Part shown: piece by piece, positions 1 through 5,891 of the stretch
How the letters are laid out: each line of letters starts with the position of its first letter
Numbering within the stretch: the first letter of the stretch is position 1
Program-made: the position numbers and the translations under genes
The notes under the pieces: generated by a model
Told to the model about the DNA's origin: nothing
The model's database searches: none
What the model saw: only the letters and a program-made list of their open reading frames with translations
From: SHZI01 sp964391025
GTDB lineage: Bacteria > Pseudomonadota > Gammaproteobacteria > Steroidobacterales > GCA-2729495
DNA: 8,480 nt
Assembly: GCA_964391025.1 (NCBI GenBank)
Contig: CAYMKJ010000254.1
Coordinates: 1 to 8,480, forward strand
Direction of reading: 5' to 3'

Positions 1-1017
1 CGGCGCCAGCAACTCCTGCAGGCGGCGAGTGAGCTGCTCCGTCTTGTAGCTGGGCAGGGTGTAGACCCAGCCGCCCAGTCGCGCATTAAGGGCAGCGGCT
101 TCCTTGCCGGCCGCGCCCTCGCCCGAGGCAAGAAAGGTAAACCGGGCGCCATCGGCCAGCCGCCAGGCGCTGGTCTCTACCGTCAGTCCGTCCGTGGTCA
201 CAAACCGCGCGACGATGGGTTTACCGGGGTTGGCCCCGAGCGTCTCCTTCGTCTGCGCATTCTCCAGCTGCAGGTCGGCCAACGCTCCGGCGACGCCGTT
301 GCCCACGCCCGGATAGCTGAGATCGCGACCCGCGGGCACGTCAGCCACCAGGAACTCCGTCATGTCTTCCTTTGCGGCTTTCTCTTTGGCGTTGGCCCGG
401 GAGATCCGCACTGTCTCGAGCCCCGGGTGGCTGATGGTGACCGACTGGATCCGCCCTGCGGGAATATCGGTGAGTGCCCGGTCGAGCCACTCGCCGCCGT
501 TCTTGCCCAGATCGAATTTGCCGGCGATCAGCCAGCTGGTGGGTTCGCCGGCACGACGCACGTAAGTGAGGTCCGAGGTGCCGGGCGGTGCCATGCCGAT
601 GATGGCGCTGACCGGTTCTTGGCCGCCACTGAGTGTCAGCTGCACGCCGCCCGCCGAGGCCAAGCTAATGTCCTGCACGCCCAGCCGGGCGTAGTAGTCC
701 GGGCTCGAGGTCTTCTCTTCGACAATCCGGGCCTCAGCAAGGGCCAGCAGGTTCCTGCGGATCCGGCCGACATCCGCGGGATAGTTGTTGCGCTCGACGA
801 CGGTCCAGATGTCCGCGCCGCGCTCGAGGGTGGCAATCGGCGCGTTGCCCGGGCCGGTGACGACGATCCGCTGGATGTTATTGAGCTGTTCTTTCAGCCC
901 GGGCAGCAGCAGGTCCTCCGCCTGGATGCCGGGCCGCTCGCCCCTGAGGACGACGCCGGCGACGACCGCCATGATGGCGAGCGCCGCGAGCAGAACGACC
1001 AGCGTGCGGCGATTCAC
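1..1017 (-). CDS. DUF4340 domain-containing membrane-anchored protein (C-terminal end cut off by window)
   Basis: The visible 339 residues begin with a short positively charged end (MNRRT) and one hydrophobic helix at about residues 5-24. This looks like a signal anchor, with the rest of the protein in the periplasm. The region at about 79-115 (YPADVGRIRRNLLALA, then VEEKT and YYARLGV) is characteristic of the DUF4340 family, as is the stretch around SWLIAGKFDLGKNGGEWLDR at 161-180. The last visible part (GGWVYTLPSYK, about 315-325) resembles the usual end of these proteins, so probably only a few residues are missing. The start is a GTG overlapping the TGA stop of the GldG-like gene by four bases (GTGA), with GGAG seven bases upstream, so translation is probably coupled. 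The biochemical function of DUF4340 is unknown. Its constant position after GldG-type genes suggests it is an accessory part of the ABC complex. The family call is firm; the role is inference. Confidence 0.93.
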   Translation of the reverse strand, partial: MNRRTLVVLLAALAIMAVVAGVVLRGERPGIQAEDLLLPGLKEQLNNIQRIVVTGPGNAPIATLERGADIWTVVERNNYPADVGRIRRNLLALAEARIVEEKTSSPDYYARLGVQDISLASAGGVQLTLSGGQEPVSAIIGMAPPGTSDLTYVRRAGEPTSWLIAGKFDLGKNGGEWLDRALTDIPAGRIQSVTISHPGLETVRISRANAKEKAAKEDMTEFLVADVPAGRDLSYPGVGNGVAGALADLQLENAQTKETLGANPGKPIVARFVTTDGLTVETSAWRLADGARFTFLASGEGAAGKEAAALNARLGGWVYTLPSYKTEQLTRRLQELLAP

Positions 1018-2882
1018 ACCGCCACTCCGGCAGGCTTCGCCCGGCGGCGGAACAGCACCAGCACGATGCTCACGAGTGAAATGATCAGCGGTACGAGCGC
1101 CACGTTGATCGCTTTCAGGGTAGTGCCCAGCCGCTCGATGTCCTGATCCAGGTCGCGCTGGACCTGGCGAAGCTCCTTGCGCAGCTCGAGCCGGCGAGTC
1201 TTGAAGCGCTCAATCTCCCCCTCCTGTTGAGGAGACAGGATCGCGGTGCCCTGGTCCTTGCGGCTGGCCTGCAACTCGCCGAGTCGCGCCTCAGTCTCCT
1301 CCAGTTCGTTCTGCAGGCGCTGCTCGGCCGAGCGAAAGCGCTTCTCCGCCTCGCGCCGGAGGTCCTGCACACGGGTGAACGGCCGCTGGAAGGTGGCACG
1401 GCTGCGAATGCCGATGAGGTCGCCGCTGCCGAGCAGGTTATCCAGGGCGTTCACCGTGAGATCGGCGTTGTTGGCAAAGGCCGTGGTCAGGCGCTGGCCA
1501 AGGACTTCCTGGGTCTGGACCCACAGGCGGTCGCTCAGCAGATCGACGTCCGCCACCAGCAGCACGTTAACGGGCTCCGTGGCGACCGCTATGTGGCCTT
1601 CTCTGCCATTTCCCGGAAAGGCGCTCGGCAGTTTGCCACCAATCCGTGCCGCCAGCGTGTAGCGCTCACCGGTGGGGGCAAAGTCCGTCCGCAGCAGTGC
1701 CGGATCGGAGGCCATTGCCAGTTTCTCGGTTGGGATGAGCGCTGCCTGGTCGCTGGACCGGATGAGCGGCGTAATTTTCGCAACGGCGTCCTTGCGACCG
1801 TTGATATGCCCGGCGAAGGCCAGGTTCACCAGGTTGAGCCCGCTCGTAATCACGTCGTCCTGGGACATGCCGTCCTGGCCAACGCCGATGATGACGAGGT
1901 GCCGGACCGGCTCGGGACCCATGCCGCCGACGGTTAGCGCGTAGCGGTCGTCGCCAACGATGGTGCCGGTGTCCACACTGATACCCCAGGCCCCGAAGAG
2001 CTTGTCCAGGCCGGAAGCCTGACCTAGCGGCCTGCCCGCCATGGGGTCCGACGGATCGCCCCGGTCGATCTCGGCAAATGGATCGACAAAGATCAGGGCC
2101 CGGCCGCCCCGGAGAATGAACTGGTCGACCGCATAGAGAGTCTCGTCGGACAGGTTCTTCGGGTGCACCAGCATCAGCACCTTGATGTCGTCGTCGATTT
2201 TCTCGAGGCCCGGTTGCAGGACGCGCAGGTCGAACAGTTGCCGTAGCTGGTCGGCGATGACCCAGGGCTGACGAATCTGCTGGGTCATGGGGTCGAAGCC
2301 GACCGTCATGGGCAGACTGGAGAGCAGCCCCACCACCGGCTTCTTCGGGTTGGCGAGCGTGTACGTAAGCTTGGCCAGGTCGTATTCCAGGAACGACTCC
2401 TTGGCCGGGTCCAGGAACGGGATGATCTCGTCGTCTCCCACGCTGTTGGTCGCGGCGATGCCAAAGTAGATCGGGTCCGCGTTGTTGCCCAGGTTGATGG
2501 CGCGCAGGCCAAAGCCCGTGGCCCGGTCTTCCTCGTCGGAAAATGGCGGTGGGTCGATCACGGTCAGTTTCAGCTTGCCGTCGGAGCGACTGGCGAATTC
2601 ATCCAGCATCTCCCGGACACGACCGGCATAGGTGCGCAGCTGGGGCAGGTCGGCCGTGGCCTTGTCGGAAAAGAACAAGTAGACGTTCACGGGCTCCGTA
2701 ATGCTGCCGACGATCTTCTTCGTCCCCTCGGAGAGGGTGTACAGCCGGTTGCCGGTCAGATCGAGGCGCACTCCGGGCAGCAGGCTGATCAGCGTCACGC
2801 CCACCAGGAAAATGACGGCAAGGGCCGTAAGCCCGATGCGATCAATGCGGTTCTTCCTGCTCTGCTCAATTCGAGGGCTCAT
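1014..2882 (-). CDS. GldG-family ABC transporter auxiliary protein
   Basis: This 622-residue protein has an N-terminal helix at about 17-36, followed by RLDLTGNRLYTLSEGT (39-54), the hallmark of GldG-type ABC auxiliary proteins. A large predicted periplasmic domain follows. It includes a segment resembling the family's receptor-like fold (VVGLLSSLP, later VLMLVHPKNLSDETLYAVDQF and GGRALIFVDPF). Residues about 502-585 are rich in Glu, Arg, Gln and Leu with heptad-like spacing and look like a coiled coil. A second membrane helix at about 593-611 ends in a basic cytoplasmic tail (RRRAKP). The likely topology is both ends in the cytoplasm and the bulk in the periplasm. The ATG lies one base after the permease stop, with AAGG nine bases upstream. 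In gliding Bacteroidetes GldG works with GldA and GldF; elsewhere the role is not settled. I infer that it couples the permease to a periplasmic partner or substrate. Length and domain order are normal for the family. Confidence 0.92.
   Translation of the reverse strand: MSPRIEQSRKNRIDRIGLTALAVIFLVGVTLISLLPGVRLDLTGNRLYTLSEGTKKIVGSITEPVNVYLFFSDKATADLPQLRTYAGRVREMLDEFASRSDGKLKLTVIDPPPFSDEEDRATGFGLRAINLGNNADPIYFGIAATNSVGDDEIIPFLDPAKESFLEYDLAKLTYTLANPKKPVVGLLSSLPMTVGFDPMTQQIRQPWVIADQLRQLFDLRVLQPGLEKIDDDIKVLMLVHPKNLSDETLYAVDQFILRGGRALIFVDPFAEIDRGDPSDPMAGRPLGQASGLDKLFGAWGISVDTGTIVGDDRYALTVGGMGPEPVRHLVIIGVGQDGMSQDDVITSGLNLVNLAFAGHINGRKDAVAKITPLIRSSDQAALIPTEKLAMASDPALLRTDFAPTGERYTLAARIGGKLPSAFPGNGREGHIAVATEPVNVLLVADVDLLSDRLWVQTQEVLGQRLTTAFANNADLTVNALDNLLGSGDLIGIRSRATFQRPFTRVQDLRREAEKRFRSAEQRLQNELEETEARLGELQASRKDQGTAILSPQQEGEIERFKTRRLELRKELRQVQRDLDQDIERLGTTLKAINVALVPLIISLVSIVLVLFRRRAKPAGVAV
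1025..1028 (-). promoter_or_regulatory. Ribosome binding site for the GTG start of the DUF4340 gene
   Basis: The minus strand reads GGAG here, inside the last codons of the GldG-like gene and seven bases before the GTG at 1017. It supports this GTG, which overlaps the upstream stop, over any later ATG. The next in-frame ATG is residue 16, inside the membrane helix, and would destroy the anchor. Confidence 0.65.
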
Positions 2883-2883
2883 C

Positions 2884-3618
2884 CTAGTCCGCCTTCTTCA
2901 GGTCCAGCACGATCGTCGTGGCGAAGAGCCAGACGCCGATGACGAGCAGGAAATAAAGCACGTCGCGGAGGTCCAGCACGCCCTTGCTGATGGCCGCATA
3001 GTGCGTCAGGAACGACAGGCTGGCCACGGCGTCCAGTAACGGGCCCGGCAGCCACCCGGAGAAGAAGTCCAGCACCAGCGGGAAACCCGCCAGCATGAAG
3101 AGGAAGCAGATCACGACGGTGAGGATGAAGGCGACCACCTGATTTCGGTTGGCCGCGGAGATGCAGGAGCCAATTGCCAGGAATCCGCCTGCCATCAGCA
3201 GGCTGCCAATGTAGGCCGCAACGATCACCCCATTGTCGGGATCACCCAGGTAGTTGACGGTGATCCAGATGGGAAACGTCAGCGTGAGGGCGACCGCAAT
3301 GAACAGCCATGCCGCGAGGAACTTGCCCAGCACCGCCTGCCACAGCGTGACGGGTAGCGTCATCAGTAACTCCACGCTGCCGCTCTTCCGCTCCTCCGCC
3401 CACAGGCGCATGGCAATGGCTGGCACCAGGAACAGGTATAGCCAGGGGTGGAAATTGAAGAAGGGAGCGAGGTCCGCCTGGCCGCGCTCGTAGAAGCCGC
3501 CCAGGTAGAACGTGAACAGGCCAGCAAGGGCCAGGAAGATCACGATGAACACGTAGGCGAGCGGCGTGGCGAAGTAGCTACGCAATTCCCGGCGCGCGAT
3601 GCTGCGGATCACTGCCAT
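2884..3618 (-). CDS. ABC-2 type permease subunit (GldF-like)
   Basis: This is a 244-residue integral membrane protein with about six hydrophobic helices (roughly 20-40, 58-72, 95-120, 132-152, 161-182 and 218-238). The N-terminus AVIRSIARRELRSYFATPLAY is typical of ABC-2 permeases. RLWAEERKSGSVELLMTLPV (71-90) matches the conserved cytoplasmic loop of this group, which probably contacts the ATPase. The ISAANRNQVVAF stretch (153-164) matches a GldF-type motif. The protein should form the inner-membrane channel or extruder of the complex, probably as a homodimer since only one permease gene is present. The ATG overlaps the end of the ATPase gene by ten bases and has GGAG seven bases upstream, so the two genes are probably translated together. 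NosY-type permeases are a related alternative, but the downstream GldG-like gene favours the GldF assignment. The transported substrate cannot be read from the sequence. Confidence 0.93.
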   Translation of the reverse strand: MAVIRSIARRELRSYFATPLAYVFIVIFLALAGLFTFYLGGFYERGQADLAPFFNFHPWLYLFLVPAIAMRLWAEERKSGSVELLMTLPVTLWQAVLGKFLAAWLFIAVALTLTFPIWITVNYLGDPDNGVIVAAYIGSLLMAGGFLAIGSCISAANRNQVVAFILTVVICFLFMLAGFPLVLDFFSGWLPGPLLDAVASLSFLTHYAAISKGVLDLRDVLYFLLVIGVWLFATTIVLDLKKAD

Positions 3619-4565
3619 CGGCTGGCTCCCGCTGCGTTGTTCGGCGTCGTGATGCTGCGAAATACTTCGTCGAGGCGCCCCGCCTCCAGGTGCAGCTGCT
3701 CCACGGGCCAGCGCCGTTCGGCCGCGAGGCTACTAATGACCGGCAGGATGTGGGCACCGTCCCGGGGGAAAGCCGTCACTGTGAAGGCGTGTTCGTCCAC
3801 CTCCACCTGCCTGAACTCGCCCAGGCCGCGCAAATCATCGGCCACCGCCGCCAGGTCCGCCGTGCGCTCCAGCTGGAGCGTGACGGCGTTGTGGTAACGG
3901 GACCGGCGGATCAGCGCTGCGGGTTCCTCGTCCGCGACGATGCGCCCGTTGGTGATGATGATGGCGCGTGTGCAGACCGCATCCACCTCTTCGAGAATGT
4001 GAGTGGAGATGACGATCACCTTGCCGGGTGCCATCGTCTGGATGAGCCCCCGGACCTCGTGCTTCTGATTGGGATCGAGTCCGTCGGTGGGCTCGTCAAG
4101 GATCAGCACGGGCGGGTCGTGCAGGATCGCCTGCGCCAGGCCCACCCGGCGCCGGAAGCCCTTCGACAGGGTCTCGATGGGTTGTTGGAGGACGTCACCC
4201 AGCTGCAACCGTTCCACTACAGCGGTCAGGCGTCGCCGGAAATCAGCGCCAGTGAGGCCGCGGACCTCGCCGATGAACTGCAGGAAGTCCCGCGGCGTCA
4301 TCTCGCCATAGGTCGGCGCCCCTTCCGGCAGGTAGCCAAGCTTCTGCTTCGCGGCCACCGGCTGCTCCTCGATCGAAAAGCCGCAGATCTCAGCACGGCC
4401 CGCCGTGGGTGCCACAAAGCCGGCCAGCATGCGCATGGTGGTGGTCTTGCCCGCGCCGTTGGGACCCAGGAAGCCGAGGACCTCGCCCGGCTGCACGCTG
4501 AAGGAAATGCCGTCGACCGCCGTTCGGCTGCCAAAGGTCTTCACGAGGCCTTCTGCTGCAATCAT
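3609..4565 (-). CDS. ABC-2 type transporter ATP-binding protein (GldA-like)
   Basis: This is the 318-residue ATPase that powers the adjacent permease. All core motifs are visible: Walker A GPNGAGKTT (34-42), a Q-loop position in YLPEGAPTYGEMT where Glu replaces Gln (81), signature LSKGF (133-137), Walker B VLILDEPTDGLDP (153-165) and the H-loop ISTHILEEVD (186-195). The Glu in YLPE and the LSKGF signature are usual for GldA-like and related ABC-2 ATPases, so neither marks a defect. After about residue 225 comes an extra C-terminal domain ending near LDEVFRSITT, as seen in many drug or polysaccharide exporter ATPases. I chose the ATG giving MIAAEGLVKTFG because the family normally starts just before this strand and GAGAG lies eight bases upstream. 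An in-frame GTG at 4608-4610 would add 15 residues (DNTRTPRNPVREPT) but has no ribosome binding site. The gene is the first of the four-gene cassette. Confidence 0.95.
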   Translation of the reverse strand: MIAAEGLVKTFGSRTAVDGISFSVQPGEVLGFLGPNGAGKTTTMRMLAGFVAPTAGRAEICGFSIEEQPVAAKQKLGYLPEGAPTYGEMTPRDFLQFIGEVRGLTGADFRRRLTAVVERLQLGDVLQQPIETLSKGFRRRVGLAQAILHDPPVLILDEPTDGLDPNQKHEVRGLIQTMAPGKVIVISTHILEEVDAVCTRAIIITNGRIVADEEPAALIRRSRYHNAVTLQLERTADLAAVADDLRGLGEFRQVEVDEHAFTVTAFPRDGAHILPVISSLAAERRWPVEQLHLEAGRLDEVFRSITTPNNAAGASRWQ

Positions 4566-4573
4566 CGTCGGTT

Positions 4574-4578
4574 CTCTC
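4574..4578 (-). promoter_or_regulatory. Ribosome binding site that sets the ATPase start
   Basis: On the minus strand this reads GAGAG, eight bases before the ATG at 4565. It is the only Shine-Dalgarno-like sequence near the possible starts of the ATPase gene, and it supports the shorter 318-residue product over the upstream GTG. Confidence 0.6.
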
Positions 4579-4601
4579 ACTGGATTTCGCGGCGTGCGGG
4601 T

Positions 4602-4629
4602 ATTGTCCACGTGAAGCGCCCGCCCGCAA
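4602..4629 (-). promoter_or_regulatory. Weak candidate sigma-70-like promoter for the ABC cassette
   Basis: The minus strand holds TTGCGG (4624-4629) and GACAAT (4602-4607) separated by 16 bases. They match three of six and four of six bases of the sigma-70 consensus. The site lies in the 70-base gap between the transporter gene and the ATPase gene, the only gap large enough for an internal promoter. A palindromic CACGTG (4607-4612) overlaps the spacer edge. The match is weak and could be chance in this GC-rich sequence. I saw no hairpin with a T-run in the gap, so readthrough from the upstream genes is equally possible. Confidence 0.2.
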
Positions 4630-4635
4630 GGTGAA

Positions 4636-5865
4636 TTAAGCGTTCGTAATCCGGACCACCGGACGGATCAGCAGCACGTTGCCCACCGCGATGACGGCAA
4701 CGACCGTCACTAGCGCGAACGGGAGGAAGTAGTCGCCGGTGGCTGTCCGGATCTGGCCGGCCAGCAAAGTGCCCGCAGCCCCGCCCATGGTATCCGCGAA
4801 AGTCACAACTCCCAGGATCCGGCCCAGAGCGAGCTGCCCGAAGCTCTCCACGGCGACCAGCTGGATCAGTGTAAAGCTGCCGCCGAATCCCAGGCCGAAG
4901 ATCACCGCAAAGGCGGTCAGTTGAACCGGGCTGCGGGCCAGCCCCAGTTCCAGTCCCTGGCCGGTGAACAGCAGCAGGCACCCGGCAAGCAGCGTCAGGC
5001 TGGTTACCACCATCACCGGCTGCTTCCTGAAACGGTCGCTCACCGCGCCGAACAGGAACTTGCCGGCCACGCTGCAGGCGAGGATGGTGGAGTAGAGGGC
5101 CGTCGCCCGCTGGGGTGCGAGGCCCGCCTCCTGCTCGAAGTAGATCGTGATCTGGCTGGTCAGCGCCTGGATCGCGAACCACAGGCAGGCGGAGCCGACC
5201 GCCAGGCACCACAACGTGCGGGAGCGCAGGGCCTCGGCAAACGTCACACCGTCCACGGCTTGCGAGGCCTGTGTATCGGTGGCGTTCTCGGTCGCGGGCG
5301 CCTCGCGGAGCACGAGGAAGGCCGGCAGCACTGCCAGCAGCCAGAACGCCACCGCAAGCACGCCAAAACCTACACGCCAGCCGTAGGCCGGGTCATTGAC
5401 CAGCGGCGAGATCGCCACCGGCAGCGTGGCACCCGCCAGGCTGGATCCGGCCACCAGCACACCCACGGCCATCCCTCGCCGTTCCCGGAACCAGCGGGAC
5501 AGCAGGACCACGTTGGGCATCAGGCCTGAAAGGATCAGCCCGACCGCAATCACCGCGTGCAGCAGGTAAAGATCCTGCAGCGAGCGCGCCATCGGGTAGG
5601 CAGCGAAAGTGATGCCGAGCACGAGCAAACCCACGCGAATCACGCGCACTACACCGAAGCGGTCGATGGCCGCGCCGACGAAAGGCGCCAGTAGCCCGGA
5701 GATGCCAAAGGTGATCGCGGTGGTCCGGCTGACCTCGGCCGGCGTGGCGCCGAAGGTTTCCATGAACCGGGGGAACAGGTTCTGGGGCACGAACAGCGCC
5801 ATGCCGTTCGTGAAGAAGTACACCAGTACGCAGACGGTGGCGATCCAGAGGGGCTTCCGGCTCAT
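4636..5865 (-). CDS. Major facilitator superfamily (MFS) transporter, monocarboxylate/OFA-like
   Basis: This 409-residue protein has about twelve hydrophobic helices in two halves, joined by a polar loop at about 188-210 (REAPATENATDTQASQAVDG). The MFS loop motif appears in both halves: GAAIDRFGVVRVIR (64-77) and GAVSDRFRKQP (273-283). RWFRERRGMAVGVLVAGSSL (124-143) and GWRVGFGVLA (162-171) resemble the oxalate/formate antiporter and monocarboxylate porter branches of the superfamily. It is therefore an inner-membrane secondary transporter, possibly for a small organic acid; the substrate is not determined. The reading frame is open well upstream, but the extra 95 residues are low-complexity Arg/Gly-rich sequence read out of frame through the peptidase gene, so I start at MSRKPLW. 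No convincing ribosome binding site precedes this ATG. It lies 26 bases after the peptidase stop, so reinitiation by ribosomes finishing that gene is plausible. Confidence 0.88.
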   Translation of the reverse strand: MSRKPLWIATVCVLVYFFTNGMALFVPQNLFPRFMETFGATPAEVSRTTAITFGISGLLAPFVGAAIDRFGVVRVIRVGLLVLGITFAAYPMARSLQDLYLLHAVIAVGLILSGLMPNVVLLSRWFRERRGMAVGVLVAGSSLAGATLPVAISPLVNDPAYGWRVGFGVLAVAFWLLAVLPAFLVLREAPATENATDTQASQAVDGVTFAEALRSRTLWCLAVGSACLWFAIQALTSQITIYFEQEAGLAPQRATALYSTILACSVAGKFLFGAVSDRFRKQPVMVVTSLTLLAGCLLLFTGQGLELGLARSPVQLTAFAVIFGLGFGGSFTLIQLVAVESFGQLALGRILGVVTFADTMGGAAGTLLAGQIRTATGDYFLPFALVTVVAVIAVGNVLLIRPVVRITNA

Positions 5866-5891
5866 GCGCTGGACGCCGGCCAGGCCACGCT

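Noticed and set aside
427..1146. A 239-codon plus-strand open frame opposite the DUF4340 gene
   Set aside because: The opposite strand encodes a clear DUF4340 protein. The plus-strand product is compositionally biased with no domain, membrane helix or signal I can recognise.
1227..1937. A 236-codon plus-strand open frame opposite the GldG-like gene
   Set aside because: It is the shadow of a firmly identified gene and shows no family features of its own.
4566..4610. Upstream GTG start adding 15 residues to the ATPase
   Set aside because: There is no ribosome binding site before this GTG, and the added residues lie outside the usual start of the nucleotide-binding domain.
4590..4612. Possible hairpin from CGTG and CACG in the gap as a terminator
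   Set aside because: The stem is only four base pairs with a long loop and no T-run follows, so it would not act as an intrinsic terminator.
3690..4634. A 314-codon open frame on the plus strand antisense to the ATPase gene
   Set aside because: It lies opposite a gene with all ABC motifs intact. Its translation has no recognisable domain and is rich in His, Arg, Gly and Ala. Long antisense open frames are common in high-GC coding DNA.
4577..5212. A 211-codon minus-strand open frame running across the end of the MFS gene and the gap
   Set aside because: It overlaps the transporter in another frame and its translation is Gly/Arg/Pro-rich without membrane helices or motifs, as expected of an out-of-frame reading.
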